Of a stretch of DNA of 64,000 nt, positions 23,401 through 35,969 are shown piece by piece; the stretch's first letter is position 1; each line of letters starts with the position of its first letter. Source of the DNA: Enoplolaimus lenunculus (Eukaryota; Nematoda; Enoplea; Enoplida; Thoracostomopsidae); assembly GCA_030248215.1 (NCBI GenBank), contig JASANG010003325.1:1-64000 (forward strand), read 5' to 3'. A program made the translations under genes and the position numbers. A model generated the notes under the pieces. The model was not told where the DNA came from. It was given only the letters and a program-made list of their open reading frames with translations, and ran no database searches.

Positions 23401-23565
23401 TTTCGAGTAATACTTCGACACCGACGCATGTCTATGTAGCATATTAATTACAAAATCTGAACGAAATTAGCCCTGAAGCTGGAAAAAAACAAGGTGCAAT
23501 GTCAATTCGTTGAACACTAATGAGCATTCAAATGAGTCTCACTTTCCTACGAGAAATCAGTAAAG
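20485..23565. other. 3-kb AT-rich stretch, no gene seen
   Basis: No exon-like frame, RNA gene or TIR element was recognised. A piece resembling the CTGTAGTGACCCG MITE terminus (GTCACCCCGTTTTATTTGAG) lies near 22845-22875. A CCCGTAGCTAGCGCACC fragment near 21410 may be a remnant of the CCCGTAGCCAGC family. Confidence 0.4.
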
Positions 23566-23640
23566 TAAGTTTAGGCTTTAGACTAATGTTCACGTTTAGA
23601 CTTAAGCTTTTATGCTTAGGTTTAGTTTACGTAAACATAC
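23566..23640. repeat. TTAGGC-type tract (orphan fragment)
   Basis: GTTTAGGCTTTAGACTAATG and GCTTAGGTTTAG recall the inner part of the TTAGGC MITE family. Terminal repeats are missing. Confidence 0.45.
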
Positions 23641-23644
23641 GCAC

Positions 23645-24950
23645 ATTTGACGAATAAATGTTTCGAGCAAACTTTTCAGTAATAAATCCTGCTGCAATAT
23701 TTTTTGTTTTTGCGTCTGACAGCCTTGTAAATTATTATTATTTACAACTACATAGAGCCATAATTAGTATATTAGCATTAGGAACCGTATTCTCAAACGT
23801 GTGCAACACCTATCAGCCATTGGTGATAGGTCTTGTAACTTTCGTATAACTAAATGGCAAGATCCGAAAATTAAACACATGTTTCACATTTGGTCTGTCC
23901 TACTGTACAAATTTTGAAATCTGCAACTGCAGGTGCTTACCAGCTTGAAAAACCTGTAAAGGGTGATAGGTGCTATATGTATGTGAGAATATGGGCTTAG
24001 AACATAGGCATCAAGCAGAAAATTTTTTTATATGTCTCTTCGCGTTTAAAATATGGAAAAACTTTGCTTTAATTGCTACTGCTCATATTCTTGTAAAATC
24101 ACTCAAAACTTGTACTTGTGAACGGATCTTAATGCTTTTCTTCTGTACTGAATACTGCGCTTGCACTCCCTACTTAACGGTTTTGGAGATTTGTGCAAAC
24201 AAATTTTTCAGAGAACTAAAAAGATATAGCGAAATTAATAAAATCTATAAATAGATTTCGAGACTCGAGCTGGAACTCGGCTAAAACTTACTCAACATAA
24301 TGCCAAAAAATATGTGTCGTTTTAGCAATTTTGACCACAAAATATTAATCAATTTTCAGCGATTGTGTGTAAATATTGCAAAAATTAAGCAGCATTTCGG
24401 TGGTAGCGACGGAAAAGCGTCAATCTTTCAGCAGGTAACTTCACACCCTGGCTCAAAAAAATTATCGACACCATAAACAATTAATATATTTAATAAACGA
24501 TTCCTGGTTACGGGAGTTAAGCAGTAGCAACGTTTGGTTTTAACTTTTGACCATTCATTCTAAAATGGTTATTTTCAGGAAGGTTTCCTCGCAGCTAAAA
24601 ACTACAAGAATGGGACCGTTTCTTTGAACCATCAATCTCAGATCCGATACATTCAGTGTCAATGGTGCATTTTTTATTTCGACGCTGAACGTTTAAAACT
24701 CAAATGAACGGAATTTTAATTATAAAGCTCTAAAACATTTTCGTTGACGCTTTTTTTTTATTTCCGTTGAAGTAAAAAGTTTGTACGATACCGAAGAACA
24801 CAACACAAGTATTTTTCAATCATTTGTTCTGTTTCAGAGGGATGGAGGTAATGAAAAGTTGACTGTCAGTTGCCTTAAAGTTTCATTACCGAAGCTGTAG
24901 AGGTTAAAAAACATTGATGGTCGCTTTTCATGCCGAAGCGCTCTGTAGTA
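23645..24950. other. AT-rich DNA, no gene seen
   Basis: A 94-codon frame at 23970-24254 has no recognisable motif or splice-supported context. Nothing else is visible. Confidence 0.35.
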
Positions 24951-24955
24951 AAGTA

Positions 24956-25117
24956 ATAGCCCCATAGTCAGAAGGGAACAGGGGAGGCTCAACCTTATAA
25001 AAAATTTAGGCACCTTCTTACAAAAATTTTAGCCCCGCTTGTTAACCTTGTGACATCGACTAAGTTTTCCTCTTAAAATTGTACTGCCCCCCATAGCATG
25101 TTGAGATGAATACGGGC
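24956..25117. mobile_element. CCCGTAGCCAGC-type MITE (copy, decayed)
   Basis: GGGGAGGCTCAACC, AAAATTTTAGCCCCG and TTGAGATGAATACGGGCCT appear in the same order as in the copy at 7648-7806. The termini are eroded. Confidence 0.5.
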
Positions 25118-25559
25118 CTCGGTTGTTGTGTGAGAATGTTTTTTAAAGTAAACATCAGGCACCCGTCACAACATTGTGAACTACAGAGCACTGGTTTGTG
25201 AGGATGATTAAAATTAAGATATTAAGCCTCTCTTGCATATGTCATGGTAAGATATCGTTGTTGAGCTCTAGTCATCAGAATTTTGTGAAGGAAGTTTTTT
25301 TGTTTTATTTATCATACCAATACAATCATATTGATTACAATTTTACAATTTGCTTGGGTTTGCAGCAGGTTTTAATTATATGTTAACGCTGGAACGCCCT
25401 ATATACGTATTTTGAGCACCGTTCCAGAATAAGTAAACATTATTTTTAACAGTGTTTAACAGATCGTTTAACTCTTTAAGCAAACTTCTGATTGCAGAAA
25501 GCTTAACACCACTCGAGTTCAGCTCTGTAAACTGCGTCAAATATATATAATTTGTCCAA

Positions 25560-25745
25560 CTTTTAGAAATAATTTTTGGTTCCCAAGGAGCTGAACTTAT
25601 GGATTTAAAAATAGAAATTTTTAAAAATTTTGATTTGGATATGGACTGATCAGGGGATGTCATCAGAAGCTCAAATATGCAAAAAACTTCAAAATGTAAG
25701 CATTTTTGGGCAAACGCCGGCGAAGGGTGGAAAAAAAATCACTCA
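25560..25745. mobile_element. Fragment of the long-palindrome family
   Basis: The run AGCTCAAATATGC, ATTTTTGGGCAAACGCCGGCG resembles one arm of the element at 59155-59752 (AATCTCAAATATAT, TTTTTGGGTAAACGCCGGTT). The opposite arm was not found, so this is a partial copy. Confidence 0.4.
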
Positions 25746-25859
25746 GAAAAAGAATGAATTTTTTTCCATTTTTTCCTTTTTTTTCCAGAAAAATTGGAAT
25801 AAATTCATTTTTTCCGGTCAACTTTTTCCGGAAAAAGCAACCGTGTAAGTTTTACCCTT

Positions 25860-27218
25860 TGCGAAAACGTGTGTAAACTCCCAGTACTTTAGACAAGTTG
25901 CACATGGCTGCAATTATGGCTGTAGTATTATGTAATTGATAGTTTATTTCCAAGAGCTGAAATAGTTTAAATTCATAGATAAAACATCAGTTTCAGTTTA
26001 CGCAAACATCGCATATTTTCAATTGAGACACTGTACTTGTACTCGCAAAAATTTTCAAGCATCAAGTTTTATGAAATAAGAAATCAAAGAAATTTCTTCA
26101 GCTGCAAAAACAACCGATACGCAAGATTAATTACATGTTTTGCTGAATAATCTACGAAAAAAACTGAAACCTGTCCGAAAACAATTCTTTGAATTATTTT
26201 AAAATTCGACCAAATTTAGCTGAAAACTGATAATACTTTTCGTTTTCTTTATAACAAGTGGATTTAGAAGGCTTTATAACAAAGCGAGTAGAAGATACTG
26301 ATCCGATACACGTAGGATTTGAACAAATTTTAAATTCAAATTTATTTTTAACTTCGGGATCACGGACCGGTAGATCTTTGGTGATCCACCAAGGCAATAA
26401 ATCTCTCAATAGAAATCAACTGAAATTCTGTATAATGACTTAGTGCTAAAATTGCGTTTGGCTGCTTGCTCTGATCATTTTCAAGGTTTTTGAATATTAT
26501 ATATCGCTCTGCCCCTTGACTGAAATAATTTATGAATTCGCTACTAACAACAAGCCTTAGAATCTGGCCTATAATCCGCGCATGTATAATGCTGCATGGT
26601 TAATACATAATTAAATTTATTAACAATCCTATTTCAATTGAAACAGGGTTAGGTTTGACCAGTGATGAACTCGTGCTGTTGTGCAAATAAATGAAGATTT
26701 TGAGCACTGAATGCTTATTATCTATACCAACCACAAATTCTAAACAGGTACGAAACACTTTCTCCATATATATATATACATTTATATGTATATACATATA
26801 AAAGTGTAAAATAATTTTTGCGAAAGAGTTTCAAGCAGTTTTGAAATTCTCTTCATGGCTCCAGATGTTGCCGTAAAGTACGTGGTATTTTTAGCTGAAA
26901 CTTTATACTTTTGAAAATTTTTCGAAACATTCCAGAAATTTTGAATCATATTTTTTACACAATTTCAATGCGTTTTCATCAATTGCAGTTCATCTTTGTA
27001 AAATGAACCGTTAAAAATCTAACTATTTCGCGCAGCCGATACTACAAAACACAAGTTTAAACAAAAACGCAAGTTTGGAAATTTTAAAAATAAAATTAAT
27101 TCTTAAATTCGGTGTTCCGTTCAAATGCATCAATATATTCGCTCTTACCTGATGCCTGAAAAAAGAAAATCTCCATATGTGTGCTTTTTGTTGATCATAT
27201 GAAAAACAAGTGTTTAAT
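25860..27218. other. AT-rich DNA with a short TA-rich microsatellite
   Basis: A TATATATACATTTATATG-type run lies at about 26765-26800. No exon or RNA gene was recognised. Confidence 0.4.
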
Positions 27219-27520
27219 CATATGAACACGATAGTGTTCATATATATGGTTCGCGCTTCTCAAGTGCGTATTTTCAGTTTAGTTTGCATGTTGGTACTCA
27301 AGTAATGGCAGACCTATTTCGTTTAAATTTTGTACACTGGTATACTGGTCCGTCGGCAATATCTGTGCCAAAGAATTTGCCAAAAGAGCGTGGCCTTCAG
27401 TAGTTACGGTCAAAAAACTCATTACCGAAAGTGCACGAAATTTTCCATTTTGGTTCAGCACTTTTTTCCCGTTAGCTATGTAATTTTACGGTTATAACTT
27501 TCACCACTTTATAGAGCTTG

Positions 27521-28815
27521 CGGTTGGTTTCATCCCAACGGTTGGTTTCACTCCAACAGTCCGTTTCACCCCAACGGTTGGTTTCACCCCAACGGTTGGT
27601 TTCACCGCAACGGTTGGTTTCACCCCAACGGTTGTTTCACCCCAACGGTTGGTTTCACCCCAATGGTTGGTTTCACCCCAACGGTTGGTTTCACCGCAAC
27701 GGTTAGTTTCATCCAAACGGTTGGTTTCACCCCAACGGTTTGTTTCACCCCAACGGTTGGTTTCACCCCAACGGTTGGTTTCACCCCAACGGTTGCTTTC
27801 ACTCCAACAGTCGGTTTCACCCCAACGGTTGGTTTCACTCCAACAGTCCGTTTCACCTCAACGGTTGGTTTCACCCCAACGGTTGTTTTCACCGCAACGG
27901 TTGGTTTCATCCAAACGGTTGGTTTCACCCCAACGGTTTGTTTCACCCCAACGGTTGGTTTCGCCCCAACGGTTGGTTTCACCCCAACGGTTAGTTTCGC
28001 CCCTACGGTTGGTTTCACCGCAACGGTTAGTTTCATCCAAACGGTTGGTTTCACCCCAACGGTTTGTTTCACCCCAACGGTTGGTTTCACCCCAACGGTT
28101 GGTTTCACCCCAACGGTTGGTTTCACCGCAACGGTTAGTTTCATCCAAACGGTTGGTTTCACCCCAACGGTTTGTTTCACCCCAACGGTTGGTTTCACCC
28201 CAACGGTTGGTTTCACCCCAACGGTTGGTTTCACCCCAACGGTTGGTTTCGCCCCAACGGTTGGTTTCACCCCAACGGTTAGTTTCACCCCAACGGTTGG
28301 TTTCACCGCAACGGTTGGTTTCACCGCAACGGTTAGTTTCATCCAAACGGTTGGTTTCACCCCAACGGTTTGTTTCACCCCAACGGTTGGTTTCACCCCA
28401 ACGGTTGGTTTCACCCCAACGGTTGCTTTCACTCCAACAGTCGGTTTCACTCCAACAGTCCGTTTCACCCCAACGGTTGGTTTCACCCCAACGGTTGGTT
28501 TCACCCCAACGGTTGGTTTCACCCCAACGGTTGCTTTCACCCCAACGGTTGGTTTCACCCCAACGGTTGCTTTCACTCCAACAGTCGGTTTCACTCCAAC
28601 AGTCCGTTTCACCCCAACGGTTGGTTTCACCCCAACGGTTGGTTTAACCCCAACGGTTGGTTTCACCCCAACGGTTGGTTTCACCCCAACGGTTGGTTTC
28701 ACCCCAACGGTTAGTTTCACCCCAACGGTTGGTTTCACCGCAACGGTTAGTTTCATCCAAACGGTTGGTTTCACCCCAATGGTTGGCTTCACCCCAACGG
28801 TTGGTTTACCCAACG
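27521..28815. repeat. 18-bp minisatellite array 3 (about 72 units, most homogeneous)
   Basis: Most units are exact GGTTTCACCCCAACGGTT. Variant units (ATCCAAACGG, CTCCAACAGTC, ACCGCAACGG) recur in blocks, showing higher-order amplification. Frames of up to 404 codons on both strands arise only from the 6-codon period. Confidence 0.95.
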
Positions 28816-29012
28816 AACAATGTCACCCCGTGGTTGTTTCGCCCCAATGGTTGGTTTTATACAAATACGTTGGTTAGGCGCTTGTTGTCAAAATAAAAGT
28901 TTCTGTCATGCAAACGATTTAATGAAACTCTGTATTTAGTTTAATCAGTCTTCTCATTTTTCATTGTTCAGATTGATGGATATACAGCAGCTTGGTAAAG
29001 CGGTTGAAACTA

Positions 29013-29846
29013 GAAAAAATTGCTCAGCACTTGAGCAGCGTAGAATATGCTTCATATTCCTATTAAAAGAACAGTAACTAGACCAGCACATTCGTTCGAT
29101 GTAACCTGGAAAAATATTAAGAAACAATGGCGTCCAAAATCATGTTGACTATTAATTCTTCTGAAACATATTGCGGATAGCAAAATTTCTGTAATTTTCT
29201 TTTTGTAAGAAACAAATGTTTTGCTTAAAATGTGTATTGAAGTTTTCTACACGAACGTACTAAACTCACCTTTGGCTCTCTATTAACATAGTTAATTGAA
29301 TTTCATAAGAACACTGTATGGCGACATAATTGGTGAGTTAGAGTATTGATGACCAATTTTGTTTTAGATACTTTCTCATACACGGGATTGTCACAAAATG
29401 ACTCGAATTTGATGCGTTAAAAGCGACTCTTGACTTTATCCGACTTTTAACCTTAGCGACAAACAAACAAGTTTACAGGTCTACCGAGTTATTTGTTTCA
29501 CTGCATAGTCACGACTAGAGGCTCAAAATTCTCACCGTATTCTGGCAGCATCGACTAATCTGGCAAAAGCAAAGATCGCTATACTTCAGCCATGTCTCTG
29601 TAGCCCTGCCATTATCTAAGAAATTTCTTAAAATACCTAATAAATCTGCGAAAAACTTTCAACATAAAAATAGATTTGCTGTCCGCAATATGTTTCAGAA
29701 GAATTAATAGTCAACATGATTTTGGACGCCATTGTATCTTAATATTTTTCCAGGTTACATCGAACGAATGTGCTGGTCTAGTTACTGTTCTTTTAATAGG
29801 AATATGAAGCATATTCTACGCTGCTCAAGTGCTGAGCAATTTTTTC
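29013..29846. mobile_element. 834-bp TA-flanked element with long TIRs (in composite 3)
   Basis: It has the same termini as the 11463-12352 copy (GAAAAAATTGCTCAGCACTT), TIRs of about 190 bp and TA on both sides (29011-29012, 29847-29848). The interiors of the copies align (GAATTTCATAAGA, TGGCGACATAAT, TTCACTGCATAGTCACGAC). No transposase frame. Confidence 0.8.
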
Positions 29847-30056
29847 TAGTAGCTTTATATTACTTGCTTTAATAAATTTTTTGTATTACTCTCTGATTCA
29901 AAAAGTGCGCATGTTGGAATTACTGAATTGACCCCCCCCACTTTTGGAAACAGATTGGCGCCCATGATGAAAATGAATAAACGCTAGTACAATAATATAT
30001 TGAACTATTTTGGATAAACATTTTTACAGCAAAAATTGGCAATGTTGCAAATTAAC

Positions 30057-30303
30057 ACTGTAAATTCCGATGTAGTGAATACTTTACTCAGAGTGAGAAT
30101 TAGTTGTGTTTTGTTATTTCGTAGTTAATAACACTAAATATTAACTCACTCTGAGCTGATTTAATTCCGGGTGCGTTGATTAATTAACTCAGAATGAGTT
30201 CAATCAATTCAGAATTCCGAGTTCTAAAGGCCTAATTTTGAGTTCAGACTTCTGAGTGAATTCAACTCATCCGAGTTAAAGTCAGCTCATTGGAATTTAC
30301 AGT
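30057..30303. mobile_element. 247-bp MITE, ACTGTAAATTCC terminus
   Basis: ACTGTAAATTCCGATG at the left pairs with the reverse complement of the right end (ACTGTAAATTCCAATGAG). The interior is full of ACTCAGAGTGAG/AACTCAT-type motifs in both orientations. No coding capacity; the superfamily is not clear. Confidence 0.65.
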
Positions 30304-30514
30304 CAAGTATCACACAGACCCACTTGAATTGGTTTAGGCATAACTTGTTAACCATTGATTGACGAGCCACAAAATAAATTCAGTGTTGTATAGCATAAAG
30401 TATAGTTTTTCTGAAAAAACATGTATATTATTGTATTTCTTTTTAATCTCTGTAATTCTAAAAAACCGACATTTTGATTTGCGGCACCTAAAGTTCTGCT
30501 TATGCAACGTTCAC

Positions 30515-31172
30515 GTTATAACTGGGGCAGCTTGGAACACGTTTTGTCCAATGTTGATTCGACGTCAACGTAAAATTCTGTGATCCGAATAGCGGTTATG
30601 TAGACCAAATGTGAATGTCATATGACATTGGCTTACAAATCACTGATGTCGAGCGATCATCATATACAAATAACCACTTGTCATATAATACTGCGGGACA
30701 TTTTTGCGAATATCATATGATATTCCAAAATTCTACTAAATATCATATGATATTTATACAGGACAATGGAATTTGTGCACGCTAAATAAAACAGTAAAAA
30801 GTCGGATAATGCAGCATTAAATGATTTCGCAAGTTGAGTTAGCTTCTACCGTTCTGTTTCTCGCTAAGTTTTTCCCAAAATATATTCCTAAGTACAAATA
30901 ATTCAAATTTGAAATTTTAGTATCATATGACATTCTACAGTACAATCAAGCTAGTTTACCACAACTTTGCAGACATTTTCAAACATATCATATGATACTC
31001 GCAGACAATATTTGGAATATCATATGATATTGCAGTACAAACAGTAGATGTCACATCAGGATAGCAGACAATTCAAATTTTTTGAATCTCATAGCGGATA
31101 AACGGTCAGACAAAATGTTACCAGCTATAGTCATAGGGACAAAACGTGTTCCAGGCTGCCCCAGTTATAACG
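30515..31172. mobile_element. 660-bp TIR element packed with ATATCATATGATAT palindromes
   Basis: GTTATAACTGGGGCAGCTTG and onward for about 35 bp at the left matches the reverse complement of 31137-31172 with few mismatches (CCCAGTTATAACG at the extreme right). Inside, at least six copies of the self-complementary motif ATATCATATGATAT or close variants occur (near 30614, 30711, 30741, 30921, 30986, 31017). No open frame. Superfamily unknown. Confidence 0.7.
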
Positions 31173-31179
31173 TAACCCC

Positions 31180-32780
31180 GCGCTAGCCGTAGCGTTTAAT
31201 TCATGAAAAAACTGGAAAATAGTACGCGCTGGCTTTTAATAGCTTTTCATGTTTGATTAATAAAAGTTTTCCAAACTTTGCAGTTCTGAAATTTCAATTT
31301 GAACATTTTCAAATGGCCTATGGTACATCGGCTTGTCCGCGTATAAAACATGCGCAGGTGGTAAAAATATACTTAGTAAAGAAAAGTTTCTATGAATATA
31401 CGCCCGCTTACTAGGATACCCTTTTGAATTTGACATAATTTAATTAGTACAAAAAGGTCTTATACAAAAGTTACTCAAAATGTACCGGTAATCCATTTCA
31501 ATTCGTTAGAACTGCCGCTAGTTTGCAGACAACCTTACAAGCAGTGGCAGATCTAGAAATTGCTGACGTAGAGTAGCGGTCTAATTTATAATAGTGAAAA
31601 AAGCGGGCATAGCGAGAGAGAAAAGCAATACCAATAATTTTTAGCGCTAAATCTGGATAAAAAAATTTGATTTTGCTAAGGTAGACAATAGCCTGGGTGC
31701 CCCCAGTTTTGAATGATCAAGCGCGTGAGAGGTTTAGGTCAACGTAACCCAATAACATACCGGAGTCATTGCGTGGCTTTTATCAACGATAAACCTTGCG
31801 TTGGTAACCCAAATAATCTTGCTGGGTTTCATTTGCAATATAGGTGTGGTTGTTTTTACTTGTTTTTCTGGGTTTATTAGTTCATAACGTTGCAGTATAG
31901 AGAAAATGCAACCTATTTCAATGGGTTAAAATCAATTATTACTTGAAAGTCCGATATGCCGTCAGACACACAGCGGGTCACGGGCTTCTGGGTTGGAGTA
32001 GTGCCTAAAACTGCGCAGAGCAACTGAATAAACAAAATGGGTCGTCTACGACAGAGTTGTATACAATGGAAGGAATTGAGGGTATATAATTTTTTGCAAA
32101 ATTTCTGGTGACAAGGAAGAAAATATATATTTTTAGTAGGAATTTGAATCAACACCTGAATCCTGGAGGTCAGGAAGTTATCTTTTGCATGAGGATATTC
32201 CCGTTCGAACTGAAAGTTTACGTATGCGGTTTTGCACAAAGGAACACAATATAAATAATTGTGGGAAAAAATCTCGCTGACAAAATCTCAAACTCAACTT
32301 TAGCAAAAAACTCAATACAAATTTTCCTATTTAAAACTTGAGGAGTCGACAAAATCTCAATATCCTTCAAGTAGTCGTAAATTTAGTAATTTCCGCATAA
32401 GGATTATTGCAAAATTGGTACACCAACACATGAACCGCGAATCGGTTTAGTTTTTCTCTTTTTCCGTATTATTACCTGTATTTTACACGTTTATATGCTT
32501 ATCTACAAATGAGTTTCGAAGCGATAATGTGACAATCACCAACTTTATTATTTTGACCATATTTACGACAACAAGCGGACAAAATAGTCAAATTATCAAG
32601 ATTAAAGCTCAAAAGTTGACGCTACAAAGACGGTTTTGTCCTTATGGCGAGCAATAGCTGAAAAACAGACTATTGCTCACTTCCGCTACTATTAAAAGTA
32701 GAAATAAGCTGACGCTTTAGGCATAGCCAGGCATTTTTTTGTACATAGGCCTAAGTGTAGATGTGCAAAAATGTGAAACT
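31180..32780. other. Intergenic DNA, no gene seen
   Basis: The longest frame (108 codons, minus strand, 31913-32239) has no recognisable motif. No clear repeat was found. Confidence 0.4.
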
Positions 32781-32785
32781 GAACG

Positions 32786-33085
32786 CAGGGCCGGATTAAG
32801 GTGGTTGGAGGCCCGGAGCCCATATGACCAGGAGCCCATATGACGAAAAGGCCCGGGGCCCATGTGACTAGCCCTTTTACTATCCATAATGATATTAAAC
32901 ACCACAGCTTAAAGTGATACATTTTAATGAAACAAATTGTACCAAAAGTACGAAACATAATTTACGGCCCAGGGATTGGTTTGGATTTGCCCCTAGATAA
33001 TTCAATTTTCGGTTGGTGGGATTCCCCATTTGGTGGGAGGCCCGGGTCCCGGGCCCTCCGCCCCTCCCCCGTTAATCTGGCGCTG
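32786..33085. mobile_element. hAT-like MITE, CAGGGCCGGATTAA terminus
   Basis: CAGGGCCGGATTAAGG at the left pairs with the reverse complement of the right end (CAGCGCCAGATTAAC). GC-rich CCCGGGCCC-type blocks lie just inside both ends. CAGGGCCGGATTAA is a common hAT terminus. Flanking 8-mers match at only about five positions, so the target duplication has decayed. Confidence 0.65.
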
Positions 33086-33154
33086 AGTGTATGCATAAGA
33101 GCTGAAAAGTTATAACATTTTTACAAAATTAATTGTTCAACTCCAATCGATGTA

Positions 33155-33875
33155 CTGTAGTCACCCGAATAATAGGGGGACTGATATTTATTAGGTGTCT
33201 CCAGAGAGTACCCCCTATTATTCGGTTAAGGACTGTTATTTATTTTTAACCCACGCTCTGCCAGCCTTCGTTACTGATATATATCCGGTACTGCAATTAT
33301 TCGTTAAATTATACGTTTCTTTGTCTTGATCGAAAGCTGAGCGATAATGCAAGTTATGCTTAGGAATACACTTTTAAATCTTAAGTACTGTAGTGACCCG
33401 AATAAAAAGGAATAACAATAGGTGGAGTCATTATTCTGAGTACCGATCAATAGGATTCCGTATCCGTAATATGAGTCCGTAAGCGCATAGCGTCCCTAAA
33501 AGTATATGTAGAGCGCATGAAGGTCAATTGTGTCTGTATTGCAGTGCATAAATGACTACAGTACCAAGTAAAGTTGAGCTCAAAACTTTGAAACATACTG
33601 TAATGACCCGAGTAAGAGTTGGGGGACTGACATTAATTTGCCCACTCCAGTGGGTACATTTCTATTATTCGGTTCGATAATGCAACGTTATACTTAGGAA
33701 TGTACTTTTAAATCATAAGTATTCTAAAGTTTTGAACTGAAATTTATTTGGTCCTGGATTGCGTTTATGCACTGCAATTAGGGACAATTGACATTTATGG
33801 ACTCTAATTAGGGTTTAGGGACTCTATTCGCTTACGAACGCTTACTAGGGATACGGAATCCAACTGATTGGAGCG
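33155..33875. mobile_element. Cluster of three CTGTAGTGACCCG MITEs
   Basis: Termini CTGTAGTCACCCGAATAATA (33155), CTGTAGTGACCCGAATAAAA (33388) and CTGTAATGACCCGAGTAAG (33598) start one after another, each preceded by TA. The first and third match the left part of the complete copy at 4587-5001. The middle one matches its right part in reverse. The block looks like insertion of copies into one another, then loss of ends. Confidence 0.65.
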
Positions 33876-33889
33876 AGTAAGCGAACAAA

Positions 33890-34757
33890 TTTGCCTTTTG
33901 TCAGTTCATCGAAATTTTGGTTGCTTTATAGAAATACTACAATAAAGCGATAAATTTTATTAATTGTAGTCGCACAATTCAGCATTACCTGACATTATTT
34001 TTACAGTATTTGATTGGGTTTTTCTGTCAAATCTTTGCGAATATGTTCAGTGTGCACATTCTGCGACGACTGAAGACAAAAACGATAAGCAAATCAGAGT
34101 AAGTGCAGAAGCAAGCCTGAACCAAAACCTATGTTTACAGCAAGAAAATTGTCTACTCTAAAGCTGATGCATGCTCTATTAATGTCTCGCGTAAAAACGG
34201 TTCGCCCTTCAAACTGTATATGGGACATTTCTGTCGCAAGAAAACACCCATCTTACATAGCGTGATTTTTTTCCAAATTAACTGAACTGAAACAATAATC
34301 TTCGAGAAATATTTGTTCATGAAACACTGCAGTATTGCAGATACTAATACCATTTTTCACTAATTTTATCTTTATATGTGTAAAAATTTTAGAAGTCTAT
34401 TTTTCTGTTTTACCAAGTACGTACTCAGCCTTAAAATTTCGCATGTTACGCCTAAGTGCAGTGACCTGAGCTTCACAGATAAGTTTGACTATAAAGGTGA
34501 CAGATAATTAGAGAGAAATAAAGATGATAATGTTGAAAACTGGCAGGCGATTAACGAATATAGTACTTTTTCTAATACTGAATAGTTTATTTAAATTTGT
34601 CATTCTGATCTGAAAAACCTAGTCACATGTAACTTATAAAAGAATTGTTATAATGAATCTTTCGCGCAAAGTAAGTTTTCCACGGCAATAAAACCTTGAA
34701 AAAGTTTTAGTTTAAACTTGAAACAAGCAGCATTACATATTTATAATTATATTTCAG
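33890..34757. other. AT-rich DNA upstream of an orphan exon
   Basis: ATGAATCTTTCGCGCAAA|GTAAGT at about 34653-34676 could be a short first exon, but its phase runs into a stop in the next candidate exon, so it is not annotated as coding. Confidence 0.3.
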
Positions 34758-35083
34758 GGACGCTCCTGCCAGATCACCAGAGGCAAAATCAAATCTACGC
34801 CAGGCGTCATCAGCACCGGAACGGGATGGAGGTCAAGCAGCACCAGTCCACCGGACCCAGTATCAACAATCGTTTCCGGACAACAGATCAAACGAAAAAC
34901 AACCGGAATGTAGTGCCATGTTTTCGACAGAATTTAATGTCAAACGTAACTCTACAGTTGGGGATCTTCGTGAACTACAACTGGGACAATCGGCGCGCGA
35001 CGAAACGAGCCAAAGCCGAACAACAACAGAACGCCTCTTCCATTCGCCGGTTTGCCGCAGTTTGTCGACAGGAAAATCATCAA
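34758..35083 (+). CDS. Orphan internal exon, unidentified protein
   Basis: A 326-base block of clearly higher GC than its surroundings is bounded by TATATTTCAG on the left and CATCAA|GTAAGC on the right. Two of three forward frames are open. The more protein-like one (from 34759) gives about 108 polar, probably disordered residues rich in Ser, Gln, Arg and Glu, including RNSTVGDLRELQLGQ and ERLFHSPVCRSLSTGKSS. No family was recognised. It cannot simply join the synaptotagmin-like gene, whose first coding exon has an in-frame stop just upstream and no acceptor. It may belong to a separate plus-strand gene, or be a 5' UTR exon. Confidence 0.4.
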
Positions 35084-35089
35084 GTAAGC

Positions 35090-35965
35090 ATTTTTTGCAA
35101 TTAACCCTTTTCCGTATATACAGTATATATAGTCGAAACTTTGCAGTTTTGTATGCAAAATAATACACAGTGCCCCTAGGCTGTAGCATGATCCCTACTG
35201 CATTTCCAGGAAAAATTTCGATAGATTTTGGATTTTACACTTTTTCGTATCTAAACGACATATCGCTTCTTGCATTCGTCGGCTTCACACAGTTTAACGA
35301 CCGTAAGATTGGCAAGTACGCAATTATTGAAAAAGTAACAACTCTGCATGCAGCATTGCTCATAAAATTAGGCACTCGGAGCTTAATACTTGGAGTAAAA
35401 CAAACAATTACACCGAAATTTTTATGTAAAAACCAGATTAATGCTGGAGGTTAAAGTTTTTTGTTGTTTATTGGTTTATGGTTGATTTGTGGGTGGCTAC
35501 AAATTGTTACAAGTGTTTTATTATTTTCACTTTAGCACAGGTTTATATCCAGCTGGATATAAAATATAAATATTAATTGGTACTATTCGAATAAGTTTAG
35601 GTAACTTCACATTTAATAACTTATCTTCATTTTGCAGGGTTTTGTGCTAAATGAACCCTTGAACGCTGTTAGGATAATTAGTTCCGAAAATATTTACCTG
35701 CAAAAACTTGACCGCTTCGTGATGTGCTATACAAAATGTAAAAGCAATGTATAAAAGTTGGAAAACGCAAGATTTAGACAGGCGGTTGAAAAAAAACCTT
35801 TTAATCAGTTCGGATAATATTGAGGTGGCGGAACTCTCTGTCTGAATGTTTGAGCCACGACCTGTGCGTCCTCACTTCCGGCACTGTTCGGCTATCCCAA
35901 ATATCGTAAATTATGTTGAAAAATAATTCGGTTCACATGATACTGAGTTTTCATTATTCAAAACA
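35090..35965. other. No gene seen
   Basis: A 94-codon plus-strand frame at 35170-35454 lacks splice support and recognisable motifs. Nothing else of note. Confidence 0.35.
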
Positions 35966-35969
35966 TAGC

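Larger units (their letters stand above)
27219..29848. mobile_element. Composite element 3: hairpin + flank + minisatellite + TIR element
   Basis: The perfect 24-base palindrome at 27220-27243 (arms ATATGAACAC, loop GATA) opens the element. The conserved flank, an 18-bp array (27521-28815), a roughly 190-bp linker ending CAGCAGCTTGGTAAAGCGG and an 834-bp TIR element follow. It has the same order as composite 1, with about 140 extra bases between array and linker. The flank is close to that of composite 1, so the two copies are probably related by one transposition or duplication. Confidence 0.7.

Noticed and set aside
27620-28877. Frames of 397 and 404 codons on opposite strands
   Set aside because: Same cause: the homogeneous 18-bp minisatellite. 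Simultaneous open frames on both strands argue against coding.
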